Source: Nakaseomyces glabratus
Taxonomy: Eukaryota; Ascomycota; Saccharomycetes; Saccharomycetales; Saccharomycetaceae
Direction: 5' to 3'
Assembly (NCBI RefSeq): GCF_010111755.1
Contig: NC_088956.1
Coordinates: 682,001 to 746,000 of the forward strand
Length of the DNA: 64,000 nucleotides
Part shown: in pieces, positions 42,160 to 51,124 of the stretch
Layout of the letters: the number at the start of each line of letters is the position of its first letter
Numbering within the stretch: position 1 is the stretch's first letter
Made by a program: the position numbers and the translations under genes
The notes under the pieces: model-generated
What the model was told of the DNA's origin: nothing
Database searches by the model: none
Seen by the model: the letters and a program-made list of their open reading frames with translations, nothing else

Positions 42160-44319
42160 ATGTCTGCAAGGAAAGCACTGTATTACGCCTATTGTGTTGG
42201 AGGCTCCGCAAAGGAGGCCATTAAAGAGTCAATTCAATTTGGAGGAAAATCTGCCAAGCAATACGTTAATACGTCCATTGTTTTGAGACCTATCTTATCA
42301 CAATTCCAATGGTACCACGATCCTGCTTGGGAAGAGGCTAAGAGTCTATCGAAGTCGCTTCGGAACGGCCAAACCCATGTCAAACACAGCAACAAAGCTG
42401 GTGTGAGACACTATTCTACTTCATCGAGGAGAAGTATCCAGGTATGTTTTCATTGATAAGCATAACAACTTATCGTACTTTATATCTTAACTCCAGAATT
42501 CATCTAATGTATGTGAACTCGATCGGATATTGATGGCAAAACCGCTGTATATATAATGCCTATCTGGCTTAGACACTTTGTGTTACATTTTTTTGAGCAT
42601 CAATGTGGTTATCAAGAAATATAATCTCAATGATTGTTTAGTAAGGGATATTAGCGTTAGTTGCAGGTTCAACTGACGTGGTCATGAAACAAATAGAACA
42701 AACATTTTTGTATCCATAGGTGTATTCTACTAACGTTAATATAAATGAGATAAACCATTGCACCTATGACCCCTTTCTATCCGTATACACAGTTCCATTT
42801 TTGCAGTCACTTAGAGTCTTTTTATACTGTTATTCAAATGAACGTAAAACTAACAATCAAATATCATATTTTTGCTATAACTCTTTATTTCATTTGCATA
42901 AATTCTTATGTGTGTGTAATAATTATATGGCAATTATGAAGCTTATAATAGAAACCTACAAAAGAGCTAACTGAGGAAGAGCGAGAGAAACTTGCTAATG
43001 AAAGAAGTTCACAAGTGCCAGCGTCAAGAATATCACGTTTATTCCACTATGGTTCTTTGGCAGCAGGTATCGGTATGAATGCAGCAGCGGAAGGTTTATC
43101 ACAGGTATCCAAGGGCCAATCGCCCAACTGGAAATCCCTGATCTTATCCGAGAGCAACATCGACAGAATTACAAAGAAATTCTCCCAAATGAGAGGTGCT
43201 GCTCTCAAAATAGGCCAAATGATGTCTTTCCAGGACGAAAAAATACTGCCAAGGGAATTGTATGAGATCTTATCCCGGGTTCAAAACAGCGCCAATTATA
43301 TGCCCAGAAGACAGCTAGAAAAAGTCATGACAAAAGAATTGGGTGATAATTGGGAGGCAAAATTTAAATCTTTTGATAAGATTCCAATAGCAGCTGCTAG
43401 TATTGGCCAGGTTCATAATGGTGAACTGCTAGACGGTACTAAAATTGTTGTTAAAGTACAATACCCAGGTGTTAAGGACTCTATTGATTCTGATTTAAAC
43501 AATCTGCTTCTTCTGCTAACTGCTTCACGTCTTTTACCTAAAGGTCTTTTCCTAGATAAGACAGTTGCAAACGCCAGAACTGAATTAAAATGGGAATGTG
43601 ACTATATAAGAGAAGCAAAAGCTTTGCAAAGGTTCGAACTTTTGCTAAAGGACGACCCGGTATTTGTTGTGCCCCATGTATATGAAGAATTTACAACTGA
43701 AAATGTTCTCACAATGTCCAGAATGGAAGGTACTGAAATAATGAACTTGAAGAATGAAAGTAACTCACAAGAAATTAGAAACTTTATTTCTGAAAATATT
43801 ATGAGACTATGTTTGGAAGAAATTGCAGTCTTTGAATTCATGCAAACTGATCCAAATTGGGCGAACTTCTTGTATAACGCAAAAACAAACAAGATCGAGC
43901 TACTTGATTTCGGCGCTTCTAGACCATTCCCCTCAGATTTCATTAAGAAATATAGAAAATTATTAACATATGCTACTCAAGAAAATCGAGCAGGTGCGTA
44001 TGAAATGTCCAAAGAACTTGGCTACCTAACTGGTCTAGAATCCCAAAGTATGAAAGATGCTCATGTAGATAGTGTTATGACTCTTGGTGAACCTTTCAGA
44101 GGGTCTGTTGAAGATGTATTTGATTTTGCTAACCAGACTGTCTCCGACAGAATCAGAGGAAATATCGGTCTAATGGTTAACGAAAGACTATGCCCCCCAC
44201 CAGAAGAAACATATTCATTGCACAGGAAGTTCAGTGGTATATTTCTTTTATGTGCAAGAATGGAGGCATCGGTACATTGTGCAAAGCTTTTCTCTAAATA
44301 TTTTGCATTGAAGGAATGA
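42160..44319 (+). CDS. COQ8: Coq8 (ADCK3-type atypical kinase), spliced, 549 aa
   Basis: Two exons, 42160-42441 (94 codons) and 42952-44319 (455 codons plus stop), join in frame at phase 0. Exon 1 gives an N-terminal region with mitochondrial-targeting character and Arg/Ser-rich end (HYSTSSRRSIQ). Exon 2 starts KPTKELTEEEREK and contains the UbiB-family signatures: the KxGQ motif (ALKIGQMMSFQDE), the Ala-rich loop PIAAASIGQVH in place of a Gly-rich loop, a conserved Lys in VVKVQYPGV, and QTDPNWANFLYN with LLDFGASR. Coq8 is an inner-membrane ATPase/kinase-like protein that supports the coenzyme Q synthesis complex. S. cerevisiae COQ8 (501 aa) has no intron. Without splicing, exon 1 would end after 98 codons. 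Confidence 0.93.
42442..42951 (+). other. Spliceosomal intron in COQ8, 510 bp
   Basis: The 5' splice site is GTATGT at 42442 after a CAG codon; the 3' splice site is ATAG ending at 42951. Branch-point candidates are a perfect TACTAAC at 42728-42734 (about 217 nt from the acceptor) and AACTAAC ending at 42854 (about 97 nt). Phase 0 joins both exons in frame. Confidence 0.85.
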
Positions 44320-46160
44320 ATCATTTAAGTTGATTGGTTTTCTTACTCATTAGTAAAAGGGGAAGATTCAAAGATGAGTGCACCACAGGAGTGCATTAAT
44401 TTGAGTCTACTACCCTGATTTTGTTACTGTTTATAGAACGTTATATTTTCACTCTTGTATATTGTTTTTTTTTTATGAAGTAATAGTTTTCTACATGTTT
44501 TACTTGTAAGGGCGATCGTATTCTAGAAATCTGAGCATCAGAAGGTGAGACTAGATGAATTCAATCAGCCAATGATACGTTTAGCCATATGAATTACTAG
44601 CATGTAATAGAAGCGAAATTGTAACTAAAACTCGCACACAACATCTACATAGAACACCTCTTATTGCATTCAGTAGGGTCCAATCCAGTGCCTTAAATTA
44701 ACAAATACCGCACCAAAGCAGGTATTGCTGTGCTTAATAAATTCCACACCCCTATATATCGATTTAAGTTGAACATTAATTTAGCCAATTACCGATGACT
44801 TCATCAACCTAAAATTCCTCATCGAGCATCCCGGCAATATCCTATATTCGTAGTGACTTCAAAGCCTTCTCACTATAGAATGATCGACGATGCCCAAATA
44901 GAGGGATTTACGAGTACGGTATTCTCACTTTGCACAGAAAAGTATGTACATTTTGAAAGGGCAACATTCTTTTGCTGTGTGAATAAAGATAGGATCGGAG
45001 GACAATGGGGATTGGATCCTAGGGACTCTGCTCTTTCTTAGATTGACAACCCTTTTCTGAACGATATCATCGAGGAGTGAGCTTTACTGTAGTGACACAT
45101 TGAGGGTGTTGTACTCTATAGAAAACCGTGAGGACATGGATTTGCGATTTTTTATAATATAAGCTTGTAATACAGTGCCAAGACCCCTATACTAAGCAAT
45201 GCCTGATACGGTTACGTTAGTGAGAACAGTGGTTAGATCCTACCCAGAGAATGAGCAGTTGCATCAGTAGATTACCAAGTTGGTTGTTCTGGACCTGTTT
45301 GTTGCAACTTAACTTTTAACTTACTTCGGTAGCGGGTCCTAAACGTTAGGATAACTCTAAAAAGAGCAACAATATCCAGCCATGTTTTTAGATCATTCCC
45401 CTTTTCTTAATCGGAAAAGTCTTCTTTATGCATTCCATTACACCGACAATATTTTCATATATAAAGATAGATCAAAATGAGCTGAGTCAGGAGCTGATAG
45501 TTTTATTTTCTCCATTTCTCTCTTCTAAAATATACCAGGGAGCCATCCATTTTGGAGTGGCTCCCTCAGAATCGGATAGTCAGAGGTATAATACCTCTTG
45601 GAAGAAATTCCTTCCCTCTTTCGAGCGGCTAAAGGAATTACTTTGTACTATATTTGTGGTTTACTTATTGAAGATATACCCTAGACGATACATTGGCTCT
45701 AACGAAAACCAGTGATAGATTTTTTTAATGGCAGCTGCAAATGGAGTGGCCAATATAATTATTGGCGGGCAGGTACGGAGCCTGTTCCATTGCATTACGC
45801 ACAGTGAAACCACGGAGGGTTGATAGAAATGTGCATTGCATTCGGTATCAAAGTTTGAATCATGCAAACTTTAGACTTATCTAACGAAGGAAATAAGCTC
45901 ACAGTGGCTGTAGTCTCCTCTGATAGTATGTAACCATATCACATGTGAACATGTAAGATAAGTAATGATAGACCTTAATAAATATATTAATGTAACTTTT
46001 GTGAATTATTAAACCTTTTAATCGAACAGGAAATATTAAGAAACATAGAGAATTATACTGTAGTCGCTGTTATTATAGTTTAATAATGAAAAGTCTACTT
46101 TACTGCGTCAGTATTATTACTATTCAATTGCAACTGTCAAGAAGCAAAAAAAAATATAAA
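44320..46160. other. Long intergenic region at the left inversion junction
   Basis: About 1.8 kb. It holds a hairpin (45537-45566), a TCACATGTGA palindrome (45939-45948) and several small frames (44853-45041, 45428-45715) without recognisable features. I saw no transposon or LTR. The ancestral YGL118/YGL117-side flank of COQ8 has been replaced here. Confidence 0.55.
45537..45566. repeat. 9-bp stem hairpin
   Basis: AGGGAGCCA (45537-45545) and TGGCTCCCT (45558-45566) are perfect reverse complements; TCCA and TGGA in the loop can extend the pairing. Confidence 0.65.
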
Positions 46161-46268
46161 TGAAACGGACAGGAATTGAACCTGCAACCCTTCGATTGCA
46201 ATCATGAATTCCGAGGAAATCCCAGAGTTTAACTGGAGTCGAAAGCTCTACCATTGAGCCACCGCTTC
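46161..46268 (-). tRNA. tRNA-Trp (CCA) with intron
   Basis: On the minus strand the gene begins GAAGCGGTGGCTC and ends TCCGTTTCA; the acceptor arms GAAGCGG/CCGTTTC pair (one G-T pair). A box GTGGCTCAATGG and B box GGTTCAATTCC are present. The anticodon CCA is at 46234-46236. A 36-nt intron (about 46197-46232) interrupts the anticodon loop one base after the anticodon, the normal place. The mature length of 72 nt equals yeast tRNA-Trp. The base after the anticodon reads G where I recall A in S. cerevisiae. Confidence 0.95.
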
Positions 46269-46650
46269 ATCTATTTGTTGTGAATTTTTGCCACGCAAGA
46301 TACTGTACTACATCAAATTTGTTGAAAAAATATGTCGTACACAACTATGTATATAACATAGCCGAAACAAACCTTGAATTTAACCAGCACGAATAGTAAT
46401 AACATAAGTCATACAAAACACTGTACTTTGTATTCAGAGTTGCATTGGTACTGGATTCAAGGTGTTAAAGCAGTGAGAGTTCGCTATTAGTTGATTGTCC
46501 TTTGTGGTATCATTTGGTATTGTTCGAATACCAAGAAAATTACTGCGAAACTGATACGTATATTGGCTAGGATTGAATATCCATAATTGCAGATAGCAAT
46601 TTTTGAACACTTGCTTTCATAGCTCTGCTACACGAATAATTAGCTAAACA
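46269..46650. other. Region between tRNA-Trp and TAF6 copy A
   Basis: About 0.38 kb serving as promoter of copy A and 5' flank of the tRNA gene. It shows no resemblance by eye to the TAF6 copy B/NSA1 promoter and lacks PAC boxes. Confidence 0.5.
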
Positions 46651-48261
46651 ATGAGCATGTCACAAAAAGCAAAAACAATAGATGATCAAAATGAGGATGC
46701 GAGTGCATTGCAACAGTCCTTCACCATCTGGTCTCCCCAGGACACAGTACGAGATGTTGCGGAGTCCCTGGGTCTGGAAAATGTCAACGAGGAAGTGCTG
46801 AAGGCGCTTGCGATGGACGTCGAGTACCGTATACTGGAGATTATCGAGCAGGCGGTGAAGTTCAAGAGGCACTCGAAGCGGGACACCCTGACGACGGATG
46901 ATGTGGCTAAAGCGCTACGTGTGCTGAATGTGGAGCCTCTGTATGGGTACCACGACGGCTCACACTCGAACAGAGAGCTGTCGTTTGCCAAGGTGAACAC
47001 TGCTGGCGGGCAGTCTGTGTACTACTTGGATGAGGGAGAAGTGGACTTTGACAAGCTGATCAACGAGCCTCTGCCACAAGTGCCGCGTGTTCCTACGTTC
47101 ACGACACATTGGCTGGCAGTCGAAGGTGTGCAACCTGCAATTGTGCAGAACCCTAACCTGAACGACATCAGACAGTCGCAGCCTCCGATAGTGCGTGGAG
47201 CCATTGTGACAGCGCTGAATGAGAGCAGCTCACAACTTGGAGGCAGCAGTGGTAGTAACAACGGGACGGGCAAGGGCAGTGTCGGTGGAGAGAGTGTTGG
47301 TGGGAGTGGGAGCAATCTTGCGAGCGTTGTGCAGCCCGGGCAGAACGTGGATGTCAAGCCACTGGTGAAGCATGTGCTGTCGAAGGAGCTGCAGATATAC
47401 TTCAACCAGATCATTAGTACACTGACGAAGCATGTTGAGAGTGGGGACGAGGAAGGCCAGCACATGAAGGGAGCGGCACTGATGTCCTTGAAGACGGATA
47501 CTGGTCTGCACCAGCTGGTGCCCTACTTCATCCAGTTCATAGCAGAACAGATCACACATAACCTATCCGACCTTGAACTGCTGGGGACGATACTGGAGAT
47601 GATGTACTCGCTGCTGAGCAACACGTCGATCTTCCTTGACCCATATATCCACTCGCTGATGCCATCTGTGCTGACGCTGCTGCTGGCGAAGAGGCTAGGA
47701 GGGACGCCTGAGAAGGACGACGAGGCTAGTGCTGTGGAGTTTCTTGAGAAGACGAATGCTGTGCGGGACTTTGCGGCGTCGTTGCTGGACCACATATTGC
47801 GTAAGTTCCCACAGGTGTACAAGTCGCTGAAGCCGCGGGTGACACGGACGCTACTGAAGACGTTCCTGGACACCAACCGGTCATTTGGGACATACTACGG
47901 GTGCCTGCGTGGTGTCTCTGTGCTGGAGCCGGAGTCGATACGGTTCTTCCTGGGGAACCTGCACAACTGGGCCAGGCTAGTGTTTGAAGAGCAAGGGGTC
48001 ACGGTGGGAGATGCTGGGGAGCACACGCCATCGCGGTTTTCGAAGCAAGAGGTAGGACAGCTAGTGGATGCGATTGTGTCAGCGCTGGTTGTCCTGAAGA
48101 AAGACCTGCCTGAAGTGTACGAGGGCCAAGGTGAGGCGGTCAGCGAGGGAGACAAGGAGCGGCTGGTGGCCAAGTGTGGTGTCACCGTTGCCCATAGCAT
48201 ATTGGAGCGGGAGGATGCACAGGAGATTACATGTGCCATTTTCTTTGGTGAAAACATGTAA
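46651..48261 (+). CDS. TAF6: TFIID/SAGA subunit Taf6, copy A
   Basis: A 536-residue Taf6 (516 in S. cerevisiae YGL112C). The histone fold covers about residues 24-90 ([18 protein letters not shown] through [12 protein letters not shown]); it pairs with Taf9 in TFIID and SAGA. After a Ser/Gly/Asn-rich linker (about 190-225) comes the conserved C-terminal HEAT-repeat domain (about 235-535). It converges on SLD3 with a 122-bp gap, the ancestral arrangement, but its 5' side faces tRNA-Trp instead of NSA1. From residue 12 to near the end it differs from copy B (60405-62030) at only four amino acids that I can see. Codons are far more GC-rich than in SLD3. Both copies are intact, with no frameshift. 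Confidence 0.96.
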   Translation: MSMSQKAKTIDDQNEDASALQQSFTIWSPQDTVRDVAESLGLENVNEEVLKALAMDVEYRILEIIEQAVKFKRHSKRDTLTTDDVAKALRVLNVEPLYGYHDGSHSNRELSFAKVNTAGGQSVYYLDEGEVDFDKLINEPLPQVPRVPTFTTHWLAVEGVQPAIVQNPNLNDIRQSQPPIVRGAIVTALNESSSQLGGSSGSNNGTGKGSVGGESVGGSGSNLASVVQPGQNVDVKPLVKHVLSKELQIYFNQIISTLTKHVESGDEEGQHMKGAALMSLKTDTGLHQLVPYFIQFIAEQITHNLSDLELLGTILEMMYSLLSNTSIFLDPYIHSLMPSVLTLLLAKRLGGTPEKDDEASAVEFLEKTNAVRDFAASLLDHILRKFPQVYKSLKPRVTRTLLKTFLDTNRSFGTYYGCLRGVSVLEPESIRFFLGNLHNWARLVFEEQGVTVGDAGEHTPSRFSKQEVGQLVDAIVSALVVLKKDLPEVYEGQGEAVSEGDKERLVAKCGVTVAHSILEREDAQEITCAIFFGENM

Positions 48262-48383
48262 AAATATAAATATACTAAAATACTGTATAGGATGCTATTA
48301 AATGGTTCTGTATGCTATTATGACGGCGTTTATAATATTGCTCGTTTGGAAGTTCAATCACTGCATTGAAATTACTACTTTGT

Positions 48384-50585
48384 TTATGGTGCGAATAGTC
48401 GTCTTTTAACCTTTTTATTGGGTGGAATACTTGTTTTGGTATTATTATTCTCTGAGTTCCCTTTTACATTGGTCTGGCTTTTCGCTATTATGCCTGCATC
48501 TGGCGATTCTATAATAAGTGGTGATTGCTCTTGCGCTTTTAAATTAGATTGTCTTTTACCCATTGGAGTTGATAAGACTTGTATAGTATTGGTTTCGTTG
48601 ACCTCCTTTATACTTTTGTGAGAAAAGGCAAAACTAGATGTTGCATCAGTTGACTTTTTGAATATTGATTTGTTTCTCCCAACTCTTCGAAAAGATTGTT
48701 GTTTTAGTCTCGATATAGAATTAGACATCTTTGGTTGGGTATTTTTGTCAGATGTAGTACTTACTTGAGGATTTTGTGAATCTAGATGCCTTGAATTATC
48801 AACTGCAAATTGTCGTTTTTCAAGGAAAGATATATCAGAAGTTGTTCGCGATATCGGTAAAAGCCTTTTGTTAACAGATCCCTCTTTTTCAATAAAATCT
48901 GTAAGATTTGAATTAGCCCTTTGTGATAGAAAAGTAGATTTACGGCTTGGAGAGCTGCTCCTCAGTTCCTCTTTGTTTTTTTCACTGCTAGCATATTGTA
49001 CACTTGACGCTCTAAGTGGATCTGTTCCATTATTAATATTGGAGAAATCATTGAATGAATTGTCCATGAGTGGAGTTGATTCATTTACAGTATTCCCTGT
49101 AGTTATTCTCTTTAGAGGTTGCTTACGCATACTGGGCCCCTTTAGTTTTTGGATAATAAATTTAATGGTATTAGGTGCCTTTCTGTTATAGTATGGTATC
49201 AATGTGTAATTCACAAAGCCCACGACTGAAGCTTCATCGTTTTTATCCAAAATACGTTTCATATAATGTTGGAAGTTATATTTTTTTGTCTCTACCATAT
49301 TCTCCTCAGGTTGATCACTTTCACTATCTGTATTATTATTATCTAAATTCGTTGAGCTCATCAAAATGTCAGTAATCAATAGTTTATCTAAATATATATC
49401 CAGTAGTTCATAAAAGTCAAAGATATTGTTTTGGATGGTATCAGTTTGGGTCGTAATTTTGAATGTACCATCATTTACATTATTGTTACTATTATTATCG
49501 TTGTTGTTGTTAATATCGTTTCCTTTTGGAGAGTCCAGCTCTCTACTAGTGGAAGGATTCTTTCTTGTTCGTGAGCGCCTCTGCATGAAAGACGATCTGG
49601 TTACATTTCGAGATCTCTGTTCTAATTTATTTTTGTACTGCTTCTCAAAACTGTCGAACTGTTCATCCAAAGATAGTAGATGCATCATTTCAAGTAGCAA
49701 AACTACTTGAATCTTAAGTTCACGATATTTTAGAACTGATAGCATCAGCATCTTTTCTGATAGATCATTACCTAAGCTATCATCAGTTAAATTTTGAGAC
49801 GCTGTTAGTAGCTCAAGGATTTCACTATTTGGATCAAATGTTGATAACAAGGTAGTTAAACCATTCAATGTATGACGTTCATCAAAGTTCCTCACTGGTA
49901 TTAGGCTACTCTTGATAAGTGCTATATACTGTGACAAATAATCGCTTGTACTCGTGTTTGCCTTAAATAAATTTCGTACCCTAGGTAAATGTGACTTAAC
50001 AAAGTAAGTTATGGCGTTATCAAGTTCAAATAGAGTACTGTAATACCTCTGATTGAAGTATATTTTTGGATCTGACACAAGACAGGTTTCTGTTCTAGTA
50101 TTTTTGTTTTGCTCGTTGTTTGATGGTAGAGTCATAAATAGTTCACTAGAATTGCCAATAATCTTTCTGTCTTTCGTTGACTCCGCAAAACTATTAAAAA
50201 TCTTGGTTATCTTTATTTCATCCCATTCTGCTTTACTTGTCCCGTAATTATTAATTTCATCGATAGATTGATATCCATTAGTTGACCCAAATTCCTTTGT
50301 AGTAACCTCATCTGAAAACTCTATAAGATCAATTAGCTTAGTTATAGAATGTTTATCCATTTCCACTATCCATATTACCCAGTACTCTTTGCCGTATCTC
50401 TCCATCACGTAAAATTTATCGTCAGCATCAGTTAAAATATGTTTGCAGTAAATAGGTGTGTTACCAACCTCACTTAAGACATCATCAGGTAATATATTAG
50501 CATGTACTACGCGAGGATGATCTGTGGCAATGGTTATATCTGGTGGTAATACCGGTAATGTAGCAACTACACTCCATTGTTCCAT
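48384..50585 (-). CDS. SLD3: DNA replication initiation factor Sld3
   Basis: A 733-residue protein (668 in S. cerevisiae YGL113W). A central helical region (about 150-430) contains PKIYFNQRYYSTLFELDNAITYFVKSHLPRVRNL-type and LKYRELKIQVVLLLEMMHLL sequence, corresponding to the Cdc45-binding Sld3/Treslin domain. Asn-rich inserts and a long disordered C terminus (about 480-733) follow, with several Ser/Thr-Pro sites that are candidate CDK sites for Dpb11 binding. Sld3 loads Cdc45 onto Mcm2-7 at origins. It lies inside the inverted segment, still convergent with a TAF6 copy. A PAC box and a CGGGTAA Reb1-type site lie 210-245 bp upstream. Confidence 0.92.
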   Translation of the reverse strand: MEQWSVVATLPVLPPDITIATDHPRVVHANILPDDVLSEVGNTPIYCKHILTDADDKFYVMERYGKEYWVIWIVEMDKHSITKLIDLIEFSDEVTTKEFGSTNGYQSIDEINNYGTSKAEWDEIKITKIFNSFAESTKDRKIIGNSSELFMTLPSNNEQNKNTRTETCLVSDPKIYFNQRYYSTLFELDNAITYFVKSHLPRVRNLFKANTSTSDYLSQYIALIKSSLIPVRNFDERHTLNGLTTLLSTFDPNSEILELLTASQNLTDDSLGNDLSEKMLMLSVLKYRELKIQVVLLLEMMHLLSLDEQFDSFEKQYKNKLEQRSRNVTRSSFMQRRSRTRKNPSTSRELDSPKGNDINNNNDNNSNNNVNDGTFKITTQTDTIQNNIFDFYELLDIYLDKLLITDILMSSTNLDNNNTDSESDQPEENMVETKKYNFQHYMKRILDKNDEASVVGFVNYTLIPYYNRKAPNTIKFIIQKLKGPSMRKQPLKRITTGNTVNESTPLMDNSFNDFSNINNGTDPLRASSVQYASSEKNKEELRSSSPSRKSTFLSQRANSNLTDFIEKEGSVNKRLLPISRTTSDISFLEKRQFAVDNSRHLDSQNPQVSTTSDKNTQPKMSNSISRLKQQSFRRVGRNKSIFKKSTDATSSFAFSHKSIKEVNETNTIQVLSTPMGKRQSNLKAQEQSPLIIESPDAGIIAKSQTNVKGNSENNNTKTSIPPNKKVKRRLFAP

Positions 50586-51124
50586 AACATATAGTAGTCT
50601 AATAAAAAGGTCAGTTTAAGCTCGTTGCCGTTACAATAACTTTCAGCACTTTTAATGTCGCGAACTAAGTAGCTGGATGTCCTCTGGATTTAATACTATA
50701 CTTGGCTAGTGATTGTAATAGAATCTCCAATTACCATTTATCGAGCTCTCGGAGTCTATCCAGTGGCATTATCATCTTTCATGGTATTATTTATGCGATG
50801 AGCTTCAAGCAAATGGTAATTCCGGGTAAACTAGGGAAAAGAACAATATAATGAATAGAGCTTCTCAAAGAGAAGAAAATCTCTCATTCTCATATAAAAG
50901 GTCTCACCTAATAGCACACACTTAGCAACAAAGCGTTGTTTTAATTATTTAAATGAAAAGTTCTTATTTCAAGGGAATGGCGTTGTTTAATTGCGATAGT
51001 ACTTCACTCGACTTAGTTTAAATTAGAAGTACCATATCGGCTGGTCTATACGTATTCAATAAATGGAAATATAATTTGGATTAACATTAGAAATGATCAT
51101 GAATATATATTATTAGTCTAAGTA
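50586..51124. other. SLD3 promoter / YGL114W 3' flank
   Basis: About 0.54 kb with a PAC box and a Reb1-type site. No gene is seen. Confidence 0.55.
50795..50829. promoter_or_regulatory. PAC box and Reb1-type site upstream of SLD3
   Basis: GCGATGAGCT at 50795-50804 is a full PAC element; CGGGTAA at 50823-50829 matches Reb1. PAC is unusual for a replication gene. Confidence 0.6.

Noticed and set aside
42720..42974. 84-codon frame inside the COQ8 intron
   Set aside because: It crosses the 3' splice site and branch-point region; no features support it.
45428..45715. 95-codon frame between COQ8 and tRNA-Trp
   Set aside because: It contains the hairpin at 45537-45566, matches nothing I know, and has no codon preference.
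45938..46045. CDEI-like ATCACATG followed by AT-rich DNA, as in a point centromere
   Set aside because: The TTCCGAA core of CDEIII is missing at the expected distance (only an ATCGAAC-like sequence is seen) and the spacer is not AT-rich enough.
44320..46160. Solo LTR or transposon remnant near tRNA-Trp
   Set aside because: No TG...CA-bounded repeat, target-site duplication or reverse-transcriptase-like coding was visible.
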